64,000 nt of DNA from Brachybacterium sp036311905 (lineage in GTDB: Bacteria > Actinomycetota > Actinomycetes > Actinomycetales > Dermabacteraceae), in assembly GCF_036311905.1 (NCBI RefSeq), contig NZ_JAZDCH010000001.1, forward strand, positions 48,724-112,723, written 5' to 3'. The stretch's first letter is position 1. Each line of letters starts with the position of its first letter. The position numbers and the translations under genes were made by a program. The notes under the pieces were generated by a model. It worked only from the letters and a program-made list of their open reading frames with translations, was not told the origin of the DNA and ran no database searches. This document shows, one piece after another, positions 9,660 through 18,186 of this stretch.

Positions 9660-10538
9660 TCAGCGGGTGGCGGAGGTGCGGAGGGGGTCGTCGTCGAAGG
9701 CTTCGACGGCGGCCATGTGCTCGGCCATGGCGTCGCTCGCCGCCCCGGCGTCGCCGGCGAGGATCGCGGTGACGATGCGGCCGTGCTCGGCGTGCTCGGC
9801 GCCGACCAGGCCGCGCGCCTCGCGGGTCACGCGCAGCTCCCGCATGGCGCGGAAGAGCGGGGTGGAGACCGCCTCGAGCACGCCCTGCAGGGCGGGGCTC
9901 GCGGCGAGCTCGGCGATCAGGGCGTGCAGGCGCAGGTCGAGGCGCGGATACTCCGCGGAGTCGTCGAGGGCACCCTCCATCTGCGCGAGCAGGGTCTGCA
10001 GCGCGTCGAGCTCGCTCGCGTCGACGGCTCTCGCGGCGACGCGACGGGCCGCCAGCGCGGCGGCGCGCACTTCGAGGGGGGCGCGCACGTCCATGAGGGC
10101 GGCGAAGCCCTCCCCGGGGGCGGTGCGGAGGGTGCGCGAGAGGGAGAAGCGCACCAGCGAGCCGTCCGGGGGCCGCACCCGGGCGGCGCGGCCGTTGGAG
10201 ATCTCCACGATGCCGAGGGCGTCGAGCGCGCTGAGCGCCTCGCGCACCACGGCCCGGGAGACCGCGAAGCGCTCAGCGAGGGCGCCGACGGAGGGGAGCG
10301 GGTCCCCGGTCCCGAGGCCCTCCTCGTCGATCAGGTCGAGGACGGCCTGGCGGGCGCGGCCCACGAGGGTCTCGCGGCCGAGCGCCGCGGGGTCCGGATC
10401 GGCGGGGGCGGTGAGATAGCGCAGGGCGGAGTGGCCGAGGTCGGATCCACGGGAGGCGCTCCCCGGTTCGGGCACGGCGGCGGGACCTGCCGGCGCGGCG
10501 GTACGATCCGCCGGCGCGGCGGAGTGATCAGAGGGCAT
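9660..10538 (-). CDS. GntR-family regulator, FCD (FadR-like) subgroup
   Basis: DNA-binding repressor or activator, 292 aa. After an Ala/Pro-rich leader of about 50 residues comes a winged helix-turn-helix (about residues 60-125: LPSVGALAERFAVSRAVVREAL). An all-helical FCD ligand domain follows, with conserved Asp/His positions (for example LRLHALIAEL and the late His in EHAEHGRIV) that often bind a metal and a carboxylate ligand. The ATG at 10538 overlaps the permease gene by 11 bases and lacks a clear ribosome site. A shorter start within the leader is possible. FCD regulators usually control adjacent sugar-acid or carboxylate genes. A perfect palindrome at 12037-12051, upstream of this operon, is a plausible operator. 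Confidence 0.87.
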   Translation of the reverse strand: MPSDHSAAPADRTAAPAGPAAVPEPGSASRGSDLGHSALRYLTAPADPDPAALGRETLVGRARQAVLDLIDEEGLGTGDPLPSVGALAERFAVSRAVVREALSALDALGIVEISNGRAARVRPPDGSLVRFSLSRTLRTAPGEGFAALMDVRAPLEVRAAALAARRVAARAVDASELDALQTLLAQMEGALDDSAEYPRLDLRLHALIAELAASPALQGVLEAVSTPLFRAMRELRVTREARGLVGAEHAEHGRIVTAILAGDAGAASDAMAEHMAAVEAFDDDPLRTSATR

Positions 10539-11973
10539 TGACCAATCCGATCACACCCACCGCGATGATCGCCGCCGCGGAGATCCACAGCATTACCTCG
10601 GTGGGGCGCCCGTCGCGGATCCGCGGATCGGTCTGGGTGCGGGCGAGGTACACGGTCGCGATGGCCGCCCCGATGAGGTACACGGCGTTGAGGATGCCGG
10701 CGATGATCACCAGCAGCAGCGGCGAGGAGGCGATCGTGCCGAGCAGGCCCCAGCCGATCGGCAGCACGATCATGATGATCCGCTGCCAGCGATCGCGCGC
10801 GATCTGGTCCTTCCAGTCGTAGGCGCCGAAGACGGCGAGGGTCTGGCCGGTGATCCGGCCGAGGCTCGGTACGTTGGCGAGGATCGTCTTGAACAGGGCC
10901 AGGCCCGCGCCGATCAGGAAGAGCACACCGCCCCAGGTGCCGACCGCGGAGTCGAAGATCGAGGAGATCGTCACCATCACGTCGGTGCCCTCGGGGACGA
11001 GACCCTGCGGGTGCAGCACGGCGGCGCCGAGGATGTAGAAGGCGGCGGTGGAGGCGGTGTAGATGATCCAGGAGACCCAGGCGTCGACCTTCATCACGGA
11101 GATCCAGCCCTTGGCGCGGGAGACCCAGGAGTCGGTGCCGTCGTTCGGGCCCGCCCAGGCGGCGTAGCCCTTCTCGACGACCCAGTAGGTGTAGGCGGTG
11201 GTCTCGCCGGCGCCGACGCCGGTCATGCCGAACATCGCGATGGCCACGCCGATCGCGCCGGCCGCGACCTGGAAGCGCATGCCGCCCGCGATGTCGCCGG
11301 CGGTCCAGGCGAACTCGGTGGCCTGCATCAGGAACACCATGACGATCGCGAAGACGGTCACGGCCATGACCAGCACGGTCGAGATCCGCTCGACCACGGC
11401 GTAGCGGTTCAGCGAGTGGATGGCGATCGCGATGATCACCAGCGCTGCCACCCAGACACCGATGGACAGCAGCGAGTAGGGCTCGCCGCCGATCGGCAGC
11501 AGGGTCGAGAAGGCGAAGGCCGAGGCGCTGATCACGCCGGCCTGGCCGATGAAGAACTGCAGGAACATCAGCAGCTGCAGCCAGGAGATCCAGCCGCGGC
11601 GTCCGATCCGCGGGGGCACATCGTCGTAGCCGTCGACGGCGGTGCGGCCGGTGGAGATCGACCAGCGAGCCAGCTCGATCTGCACCCACACCTTGAGGAA
11701 GGTGGAGACGAGCACGAGCCACAGCAGCATGAACCCGACCGTCGCGCCGAGCGCGGTGGCGGTCAGCAGCTCGCCGGAGCCGACCACGGCGGCGGAGGTG
11801 ATCATGCCGGGGCCGAGGAAGCGGAGTCGGCCGCGCAGGGTGGTCGGCGGCTCGGCGATCTGCGTTCCGTCGACCACGTACGGGTCCACGCCCTGGGCGA
11901 GGACGGTGGCGGAGGGGGTGTCCGACGGGGTGCCGCCGGGGGAGGCGGGAGCCAGGTGCGGGGACGTCGTCAT
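10528..11973 (-). CDS. Nramp-like permease with both metal-binding motifs replaced
   Basis: Polytopic membrane transporter of the Nramp fold, 481 aa from the ATG at 11973, which is preceded by an ideal AAGGAGAA site. A longer frame from 12018 lacks one. About 11 membrane helices start near residue 50. Canonical Nramp transporters bind divalent metals through DPGN in helix 1 and MPH in helix 6. Here helix 1 reads GPGMITSAAVVGSGEL, with GSGE at 65-68. Helix 6 reads GMTGVGAGET, with GAGE at 254-257. The metal ligands are thus absent at both pseudo-symmetric sites, each replaced by Gly-Ser/Ala-Gly-Glu. A divalent-metal role is therefore doubtful. Co-transcription with an FCD regulator and a polyol-type dehydrogenase suggests an organic substrate, which is inference. 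Confidence 0.82.
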   Translation of the reverse strand: MTTSPHLAPASPGGTPSDTPSATVLAQGVDPYVVDGTQIAEPPTTLRGRLRFLGPGMITSAAVVGSGELLTATALGATVGFMLLWLVLVSTFLKVWVQIELARWSISTGRTAVDGYDDVPPRIGRRGWISWLQLLMFLQFFIGQAGVISASAFAFSTLLPIGGEPYSLLSIGVWVAALVIIAIAIHSLNRYAVVERISTVLVMAVTVFAIVMVFLMQATEFAWTAGDIAGGMRFQVAAGAIGVAIAMFGMTGVGAGETTAYTYWVVEKGYAAWAGPNDGTDSWVSRAKGWISVMKVDAWVSWIIYTASTAAFYILGAAVLHPQGLVPEGTDVMVTISSIFDSAVGTWGGVLFLIGAGLALFKTILANVPSLGRITGQTLAVFGAYDWKDQIARDRWQRIIMIVLPIGWGLLGTIASSPLLLVIIAGILNAVYLIGAAIATVYLARTQTDPRIRDGRPTEVMLWISAAAIIAVGVIGLVNAL

Positions 11974-12036
11974 CGACGCGTTCTCCTTGTCGCGGGGGAG
12001 CGCGAGCGAGGGCCGCATCGCGCCGGATGCCCCAGA

Positions 12037-12051
12037 ACCTATCAGATAGGT
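12037..12051. promoter_or_regulatory. Candidate operator: perfect 7-1-7 palindrome
   Basis: ACCTATC-A-GATAGGT is a perfect inverted repeat in the 131-base gap between the divergent Nramp-like permease (start 11973) and deoC (start 12105). It lies 64 bases from the first start and 53 from the second. Its size fits a GntR/FCD dimer site, and the FCD gene belongs to the adjacent operon. Which gene it controls is not shown by sequence. Confidence 0.55.
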
Positions 12052-12104
12052 AGAGAGGTTCGGGAGCGGTGTGCGTCACCTGAGGCGCGTGGCAGGATTC
12101 CTCC

Positions 12105-12770
12105 ATGACCGCTCTCGAGAACGCCCAGCTGGCCCAGCTCATCGACCACACCCTGCTCAAGCCCGAGGCGACCCGCACCGACGTCGACGCGCTAGCCCGC
12201 GAGGCCGAGGAGCTCGGGACCTACTCGATCTGCGTCTCGCCCTCGATGCTCCCGGTCGAGACCACCGTGAAGGTCGCGACCGTGTGCGGTTTCCCGTCCG
12301 GACAGCACGCCCCCGCGATCAAGGCCGCCGAGGCCGCGGACTCCGCCGCGAAGGGCGCCGACGAGATCGACATGGTCCTGAACGTCGGCCTCGCCCGGGC
12401 CGGCGCGTTCGACGCCGTCGAGGCCGAGATCCGCGCCGTGCGCGAGGCGGCGCCCGCGCCGGTCGTGCTCAAGGTGATCATCGAGTCCGCCGCGCTCTCC
12501 GACGAGCAGATCGTCGGCGTGTGCCGCGCCGCCGAGGCCGCCCGCGCCGACTTCGTGAAGACCTCCACCGGCTTCCACCCCGCGGGCGGCGCGAGCGAGC
12601 ACGCGGTGCGGCTCATGCGCGAGACCGTCGGCGACCGCCTGGGCGTCAAGGCCTCCGGCGGGATCCGCACCCGCGAGGCGGCCGAGGCGATGGTCGCCGC
12701 GGGCGCGAGCCGGCTCGGCCTGTCGTCCTCGAAGGCCATCCTCGAGGGCGGCACCGGCACCGGGTACTGA
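12105..12770 (+). CDS. deoC: Deoxyribose-phosphate aldolase
   Basis: Class I aldolase splitting 2-deoxyribose-5-phosphate into acetaldehyde and glyceraldehyde-3-phosphate, the exit step of deoxynucleoside catabolism. 221 aa TIM barrel. The Schiff-base Lys lies in DFVKTSTGF, and a second active-site Lys in GVKASGGIRT. DEIDMVLNVG carries the conserved Asp. The ATG has a combined AGGA/CAGGAT element 6 bases upstream, so a leaderless or very short leader is possible. The gene stands apart from the importer operon but completes its pathway: DeoA and the purine phosphorylase give deoxyribose-1-phosphate, a mutase gives the 5-phosphate, and DeoC cleaves it. Confidence 0.96.
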   Translation: MTALENAQLAQLIDHTLLKPEATRTDVDALAREAEELGTYSICVSPSMLPVETTVKVATVCGFPSGQHAPAIKAAEAADSAAKGADEIDMVLNVGLARAGAFDAVEAEIRAVREAAPAPVVLKVIIESAALSDEQIVGVCRAAEAARADFVKTSTGFHPAGGASEHAVRLMRETVGDRLGVKASGGIRTREAAEAMVAAGASRLGLSSSKAILEGGTGTGY

Positions 12771-12782
12771 GCAGGGCGCGGG

Positions 12783-12807
12783 CCGGTCGGCGGGGGCCGC
12801 CGGCCGG
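12783..12807 (+). terminator. Hairpin after deoC
   Basis: An 11-bp stem (12783-12793 with 12797-12807, one G-U pair, 3-base loop) starts 13 bases after the deoC stop. No T run follows, as is usual in such GC-rich genomes. Confidence 0.6.
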
Positions 12808-12870
12808 TCCGCGAGCAGGACCCGCGCGTCGAGGGGACGCCTGGGGCAGGGGACCACGAGGGGGAACGTG

Positions 12871-14040
12871 ATGACCGACCACCGCCGACCGACCGCGCAG
12901 GCGCGCAGGCGGCTCCTCGCCGCCGTGATCACCGGCGCGCTCGTGCTCGCCCAGCTGCTGCTGGGCGCCGTGAGCCCCGCCGGGGCCTGCGCATGCGGGG
13001 CGTTCATCGATCCTGCGGACCAGCGCACCGGCGCGAACGTGCTGCGCGAGACGGCGATCCTGTCCCTCGAGGACGGCGTCGAGACAATCATCATGGGGCT
13101 CGCCCTCGACGGCACCCGGACCGGCTCGACGCTCCTCCTGCCCACGCCCGCCGTGCCCGAGGTGAGCACCGCCTCCTCTGGCACGCTGCGCGAGATGCAG
13201 GCCGCGACCGCGCCGCGCGAGGACGTCGAGTACGACTTGTGGGGCGAGAACCCCTTCCTCGCAGGGGCGGGCAGCGGCGAGGGCGGCGCGCCTCCGGGAG
13301 GCAGCGGCGTCACCGTGCACGAGCAGGCGCGCGTCGGCGACTACCAGGTCGCGGTGCTCGAGGGCGGGGCCGACGGGGTGCGCACCTGGCTCGCGGAGAA
13401 CGGCTACGAGCTCGCCCCGGCTGTCTCCGCGCTGTTGGATCCCTATGCCGAGGACGGATGGGTCTTCACCGCCGTGCGTTATGCGGCCGATGCCGAGCTG
13501 CGCGGCGAGATCGAGCCGCTCCGGGTCGACTTCCCGAGCGATGAGCTGATCTACCCGATGCGCCTCTCCCGAGCCGCCTCGGATCGTCAGGAGCTCTCGC
13601 TCTTCGTCCTCTCCGATCAGCCGGTGCGGCGCGCCGACGGCTCCGCCGCGCACCAGCACGTCGAGCGGCCCTGGATCGCCGACCCCACCTGGGAGGACTG
13701 GGTCTGGAGCGACGAGACGCTGCGGGAGCTGACCGGCACCGCGGCGGCGGAGGCGAGCGACGGCCCGGCCGAGGAGACCCGGAACCACATCGTCACCGAG
13801 TTCGCGATCTCCGGCGATCCGGAGACGTTCACGACCGACATCGTGCTCGTCCCGGACCCCGAGGCCGAGTACGTCGTGCCCACGGTCACGGTCACTGAGA
13901 CCGTCACCGTCGGGGGCGTGCCCGTCGGCTGGCTGCTGGTGGCCGCCGCGGTCATCACCGCCCTCGCGCTCGTCCTCGCCGCCCTGGCCCTGCGCTCCGC
14001 CCGCCGGGCGCGCGCGGACCCGGGGATCAGGCGCCGGTGA
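12871..14040 (+). CDS. DUF2330-type secreted, membrane-anchored protein of unknown function
   Basis: 389-residue protein with an N-terminal signal sequence (hydrophobic core about residues 17-38). A short cysteine cluster (ACACGAF) follows the cleavage region, and one C-terminal membrane helix (about 350-373) ends in Arg-rich cytosolic residues. It should be displayed outside the cell with a C-terminal anchor. The cysteine cluster after the signal and the overall plan match DUF2330 proteins of actinobacteria, whose function is not known. The codon before the ATG is GTG and either could start. GAGGGGG lies about 6 bases upstream. It overlaps the convergent mutase gene by 14 bases at the 3' ends. 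No functional link to salvage is visible. Confidence 0.8.
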   Translation: MTDHRRPTAQARRRLLAAVITGALVLAQLLLGAVSPAGACACGAFIDPADQRTGANVLRETAILSLEDGVETIIMGLALDGTRTGSTLLLPTPAVPEVSTASSGTLREMQAATAPREDVEYDLWGENPFLAGAGSGEGGAPPGGSGVTVHEQARVGDYQVAVLEGGADGVRTWLAENGYELAPAVSALLDPYAEDGWVFTAVRYAADAELRGEIEPLRVDFPSDELIYPMRLSRAASDRQELSLFVLSDQPVRRADGSAAHQHVERPWIADPTWEDWVWSDETLRELTGTAAAEASDGPAEETRNHIVTEFAISGDPETFTTDIVLVPDPEAEYVVPTVTVTETVTVGGVPVGWLLVAAAVITALALVLAALALRSARRARADPGIRRR

Positions 14041-15787
14041 GCACCCGGCGCATGTCCTCCCGGATCCGCTCGAGATGCTCGGCGGACTCGCGGCGCACCT
14101 CACCGAGCGCTGCCTCGTCGGCCCCCGCGGGGACCTCCTCGCGCACCTCGAGATAGCACTTGAGCTTCGGCTCGGTGCCGGAGGGCCGCACGATCACCCG
14201 GGCATCGTCGGCCGTCGCCAGGAGCACCCCGTCCGTCGGGGGGAGGCCCGTCGTCGCGACCGAGCCCTCCGCGAGGTCCTGGACCGCGGTGACCCCGCTG
14301 CCCGCCAGGGTCGTGGGCGGCTCCGCGCGCAGTCGCGCCATCATCACGTCCCGCTCGGACAGCTCGGTGACCCGCAGGGACAGCTGCGCGGTCGCGAACA
14401 GGCCGTGCTCGCCGGCGAGGTCGTCGAGGCGGCCGATCAGCGTGGTGCCCTCGGCGCGGGCGAGCGCCGCCATCTCGGCGACCATCAGCGCCGCGGAGAG
14501 TCCGTCCTTGTCGCGCACCACCTCCGGCAGCACGCAGTAGCCGATCGCCTCCTCGTAGCCGAAGACGATCCCCGGGGCGCGGGCGATCCACTTGAAACCG
14601 GTGAGCGTGGTCGCGGCGTCCAGGTCGGAGGCTGTGGCGATCCGTCCGAGCCAGCGGCTGGAGACGACCGAGTTCGCGATCGACCCCGCGTAGCCGTGGC
14701 GGCGGATCAGGTGATCGCCGAGCAGCACGCCGAGCTCGTCGCCCGTGAGCATCCGCCAGTCGCCCCGGTGCGGATCGAAGACCGCGGCGGCGCAGCGGTC
14801 CGCATCGGGGTCGTTGGCGATCACGACGTCCGCCTCGAGGGTGCGGGCGAGTTCGAGGGCGAGGTCGATCGCCCCGGGCTCCTCCGGGTTCGGGAAGGCG
14901 ACGGTGGGGAAGTCCGGGTCCGGATCGGCCTGCTTCGCGACCGGATGCACCTCGGTGAACCCGGTGCGGTGCAGCGCCGCGAGCGCCGTCTCGGTGCCGA
15001 CCCCGTGCATCGCGGTGTGCACGATCCGCACTTCGCGCGGGCTCTCGGGATCCGGGAGCGCGCAGATCGCGGCGAGATAGTCCTCGCGCAGCTCCTCGCC
15101 GAGCACCTCCCAGCCCTCCTCTGCATGGGGGATTCCGCCGACGGGGCCGACGGCGCGGATCCGCGCGGCGATCTGGCCGTCCGAGGGCGGCACGATCTGC
15201 ACGCCGCGGCCGTCGCTCTCGGCGGCCCGGCCTCCGAGGTACACCTTGTAGCCGTTGTCCGCGGGGGGATTGTGCGAGGCGGTCACGACGATGCCCGCGT
15301 CGGCCGCGAGATGGCGCACCGCGAAGGCGATCAGCGGGGTGGGGCCGTACCGCTCGAGCAGGCGCACCCGGCAGCCCGCCGCGACGAGGATCGCCGCCGA
15401 GCGGCGGGCGAAGGCCTCCGACCCGTGACGGGCGTCGAAGCCGATCACCACGAGCGGATCCTCGAGACCGAGATCGCCGAGGAGATGGTCGGCGAGGCCC
15501 CGCGCCGCGCGGGCGACCACGGAGTGGTTCATCCGCAGCGGGCCCGGGCCCATGCGGCCGCGGAGCCCGGCGGTGCCGAACTCGAGGTCCCCGGAGAAGG
15601 CGTCCTCGAGCTCGTCGATCGCCTCCGCGCGCCCGCCGAGGGCCTGCTCGAGCAGGGAGGCGAGCGCCGCGCGGGTGCCGGGATCCGGATCGTCCTCGAG
15701 CCACTCCTCGGCGCGGCGGCGCAGCTCCGCGTCGAGCACGGCCGGGGCGTCCGCGTCGCCGGGGGCCGCGCCGGGCATCTGGTTCAT
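14027..15787 (-). CDS. Phosphosugar mutase (PGM/PMM superfamily), possible phosphopentomutase
   Basis: Alpha-D-phosphohexomutase fold enzyme, 586 aa, transferring a phosphate within a sugar phosphate via a phosphoserine. Motifs in order: TASHNPPADNGYKVY (catalytic Ser), NDPDADR (Mg2+ loop), GYEEAIGY (sugar-binding loop) and RPSGTEPKLK (phosphate-binding loop). Length and the GFKWIA segment fit the PGM2-like group, some members of which are phosphopentomutases. Its ATG overlaps the stop of the purine nucleoside phosphorylase gene (ATGA), so the two are translationally coupled. This makes ribose-1-phosphate to ribose-5-phosphate conversion an attractive role. Phosphoglucomutase or phosphomannomutase activity remains equally possible from sequence. 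Confidence 0.9.
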   Translation of the reverse strand: MNQMPGAAPGDADAPAVLDAELRRRAEEWLEDDPDPGTRAALASLLEQALGGRAEAIDELEDAFSGDLEFGTAGLRGRMGPGPLRMNHSVVARAARGLADHLLGDLGLEDPLVVIGFDARHGSEAFARRSAAILVAAGCRVRLLERYGPTPLIAFAVRHLAADAGIVVTASHNPPADNGYKVYLGGRAAESDGRGVQIVPPSDGQIAARIRAVGPVGGIPHAEEGWEVLGEELREDYLAAICALPDPESPREVRIVHTAMHGVGTETALAALHRTGFTEVHPVAKQADPDPDFPTVAFPNPEEPGAIDLALELARTLEADVVIANDPDADRCAAAVFDPHRGDWRMLTGDELGVLLGDHLIRRHGYAGSIANSVVSSRWLGRIATASDLDAATTLTGFKWIARAPGIVFGYEEAIGYCVLPEVVRDKDGLSAALMVAEMAALARAEGTTLIGRLDDLAGEHGLFATAQLSLRVTELSERDVMMARLRAEPPTTLAGSGVTAVQDLAEGSVATTGLPPTDGVLLATADDARVIVRPSGTEPKLKCYLEVREEVPAGADEAALGEVRRESAEHLERIREDMRRVLTGA

Positions 15788-16623
15788 GCGCTCGGCCCCT
15801 CGACGGGCAGGCGGCGCACCGTCTCGGCGAGCAGACGGGAGATGCGCGGGCCCGCGTCGCGACCGGCCTCGAGCACCTCCTCGTGGCTGAGCGCCTGGGC
15901 GCTGATGCCTGCGGCGAGGTTCGTGACCAGCGAGATGCCGAGCACGTCCATGCCGGCCTCGCGGGCGGCGATCGCCTCGAGCGCCGTGGACATGCCCACG
16001 AGCGTCGCCCCCATCGTGCGCGCCATCCGCACCTCGGCCGGGGTCTCGTAGGACGGGCCGCGGAACTGCATGTACACGCCCTCGTCGAGGCTCGGATCGA
16101 CCTCCCGGGCGAGATCGCGCAGAGCCGGGGTGTAGAGGTCCGTGACGTCCACGAAGTTCGCGCCCCGCAGCGGGGAGTCGCCCGTGAAGTTGATCTGGTC
16201 GGCGATCAGCACCGGGGTGCCCGGGGCCCAGGACGGGTCGATGCCGCCGCAGCCGTTGGTCAGCACCATCGTGCGCGCCCCTGCCGCGGCCGCGGTGCGG
16301 ACGCCGTGCACGGTCGCCTCGACACCGGCGCCCTCGTAGTAGTGGGTGCGGGCTCCGAGCACCAGGGCGCGGGTGCCGTTACCCTCGACCCGGACGGAGC
16401 GGAGGGTGCCCACGTGGCCCGCGACGGCCGGGGCGCGGAAGCCGGGGATCGAGGTGGCGTCGGCCTGCCAGACGGTCTCGCCCAGGAGATCGGCCGCGCC
16501 CGCCCAGCCGGAACCGAGCACGAGGGCGACGTCATGGGCCGGGACGCCGGAGGCGTCGGCGATCGCGACGGCCGCGTCCCGGGCGAGCTGATACGGGTCG
16601 GTGGTGGCAGTGGCAGCAGTCAT
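15784..16623 (-). CDS. Purine nucleoside phosphorylase (trimeric type)
   Basis: Phosphorolysis of inosine, guanosine and their deoxy forms to base plus (deoxy)ribose-1-phosphate. 279 aa, matching the low-molecular-mass trimeric PNP family. Visible motifs are LGSGWAG (phosphate loop), the GHVGTLRS His, RTHYYEGAG, LTNGCGGIDP, GMSTALEAIAAREAG and VTNLAAG (purine-contacting Asn). The ATG at 16623 is chosen; a GTG two codons upstream (16629) is the alternative. A TAGTTT element ends 6 bases before the ATG, so the transcript may be leaderless. The downstream phosphosugar mutase overlaps its stop. LpdA is transcribed divergently from the other side of a 58-base gap. Confidence 0.94.
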   Translation of the reverse strand: MTAATATTDPYQLARDAAVAIADASGVPAHDVALVLGSGWAGAADLLGETVWQADATSIPGFRAPAVAGHVGTLRSVRVEGNGTRALVLGARTHYYEGAGVEATVHGVRTAAAAGARTMVLTNGCGGIDPSWAPGTPVLIADQINFTGDSPLRGANFVDVTDLYTPALRDLAREVDPSLDEGVYMQFRGPSYETPAEVRMARTMGATLVGMSTALEAIAAREAGMDVLGISLVTNLAAGISAQALSHEEVLEAGRDAGPRISRLLAETVRRLPVEGPSA

Positions 16624-16629
16624 GGGCAC

Positions 16630-16635
16630 AAACTA
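16630..16635 (-). promoter_or_regulatory. -10 element (TAGTTT) close to the PNP start
   Basis: TAGTTT on the minus strand ends 6 bases before the ATG at 16623, the arrangement of leaderless actinobacterial genes. No ribosome-binding sequence is seen for the PNP gene, which supports this reading. Confidence 0.45.
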
Positions 16636-16681
16636 GCGCAGGTCCCCCGAACGGCCCCCTGAGCGGCGCGCATGAACCACA

Positions 16682-18169
16682 ATGTCGAGGGTGAGCGACC
16701 CCGGAACCGCCCTCCCGTCCGATCCGCACCGCGTGCCCGTGCAGGGCGATCGCAGCCGGGTGGTGATCCTCGGCGGAGGTCCCGGAGGGTATGAGGCGGC
16801 GCTCGTCGCGGCCCGTGCCGGAGCGGAGGTGACCCTGCTCGAGGAGCGGGGCATCGGCGGCGCCGCGGTCCTCACCGATGTCGTGCCGTCGAAGACCCTC
16901 ATCGCGACGGCCGAGGTACTCGACCAGGTCGCCGACTCGGCGCGGCTCGGGATCCGCGACGCCGACGACGGCTCCGCGCCGACCGCCGAGACGCTGACCG
17001 TCGACCTGGGCGCCGTCAACGAGCGGGTGCGCCGCCTCGCCGCCTCCCAGTCCGCGGACATCACCGCGAGCCTGCGCGCCGCCGGGGTGCGGATCCTGCC
17101 GCGGCGCGGGCGCCTCGTGGCACCCGATCGGGTGCAGGCCCTCGAAGGCCCTGGCGATGGCGCCGGTGATGGCGCGGTCGTCGAGGAGATCGGGGCCGAT
17201 GTCGTGCTCCTCGCCGTCGGCGCCCGCCCGCGGGAGCTCGGCGAGGCACCCTGCGACGGGGAGCGGATCCTCAACTGGACCCAGCTCTACGAGCTCGGAG
17301 CCCTGCCCGAGCATCTGATCGTGGTCGGCTCCGGGGTGACCGGTGCCGAGTTCGCGAGCGCCTACCGGGCGCTCGGCAGCCGGGTCACCCTCGTCTCCTC
17401 CCGCGATCAGGTGCTGCCCGGCACGGACGCCGACGCCGCGGACGTGCTCGAGGATGCCTTCGCCCGCCGCGGGGTCGAGCTGCGCTCCCGCTCTCGCGCC
17501 GCGGCCGCCCGCCGCGAGGGGGAGGAGGTCGTGGTCACCCTCACCTCGGGGGAGGAGATCCGCGGCAGCCACGCCCTCATGGCCCTCGGCGGCGTGCCGC
17601 GCACGGAGGGGCTCGGCCTCGAGACCGCCGGGGTGCGGCTCCGGTCGAGCGGCCACGTCGAGACGGACCGGGTCTCCCGCACCTCGGTCCGCGGGATCTA
17701 CGCCGCCGGGGACTGCACGGGCGTGTACCCGCTCGCCTCGGTCGCGGCGATGCAGGGGCGGATCGCGATGCACCACGCCCTCGGCGACGCGGTCAGCCCG
17801 CTCGTCGCCGCGCAGGTCTCCTCCGCGATCTTCACCAGCCCCGAGATCGCCGTGGTGGGGGTGAGCGAGGCCGAGGTGGCGTCCGGGGAGGTCGCGGGCG
17901 AGGTGCTCGTGCTGGGCCTCGAGACGAACCCCCGCGCGAAGATGCAGGGCGTGGCGGAGGGCTTCGTGAAGCTCGTGGTGCGTCCCGGATCGCACACCGT
18001 GCTCGGGGCGGTGGTGGTCGCTCCGCGCGCGAGCGAGCTGATCATGCCCTTCACCCTCGCGGTCGCGCACCGGCTCACCGCCGAACAGGTGGCGGGGACC
18101 TTCACGGTGTACCCCTCGCTCACCGGATCCCTGGCCGAGGTCGCCCGCCGCGTGGAGGCCGAGGGCTGA
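16682..18169 (+). CDS. lpdA: LpdA-type NAD(P)H:quinone reductase (Lpd homologue lacking redox Cys)
   Basis: Flavoprotein disulfide reductase fold, 495 aa: FAD motif GGGPGGYEAAL, second dinucleotide motif VVGSGVTGAEFASAY, and FAD site IYAAGDCTGVYPLA. The redox-active pair that lipoamide dehydrogenases carry as GGTCxNxGCIPSK is missing; the segment reads GIGGAAVLTDVVPSK. The C-terminal catalytic His is also replaced (TVYPSLTGSLAE). Both changes match mycobacterial LpdA (Rv3303c), an NAD(P)H-dependent quinone reductase and not a dehydrogenase-complex E3. It is probably monocistronic. The ATG at 16682 has no clear ribosome site, and a GTG at 16691 is an alternative. Confidence 0.9.
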   Translation: MSRVSDPGTALPSDPHRVPVQGDRSRVVILGGGPGGYEAALVAARAGAEVTLLEERGIGGAAVLTDVVPSKTLIATAEVLDQVADSARLGIRDADDGSAPTAETLTVDLGAVNERVRRLAASQSADITASLRAAGVRILPRRGRLVAPDRVQALEGPGDGAGDGAVVEEIGADVVLLAVGARPRELGEAPCDGERILNWTQLYELGALPEHLIVVGSGVTGAEFASAYRALGSRVTLVSSRDQVLPGTDADAADVLEDAFARRGVELRSRSRAAAARREGEEVVVTLTSGEEIRGSHALMALGGVPRTEGLGLETAGVRLRSSGHVETDRVSRTSVRGIYAAGDCTGVYPLASVAAMQGRIAMHHALGDAVSPLVAAQVSSAIFTSPEIAVVGVSEAEVASGEVAGEVLVLGLETNPRAKMQGVAEGFVKLVVRPGSHTVLGAVVVAPRASELIMPFTLAVAHRLTAEQVAGTFTVYPSLTGSLAEVARRVEAEG

Positions 18170-18186
18170 GCGCAGAGGCGGAGCCG

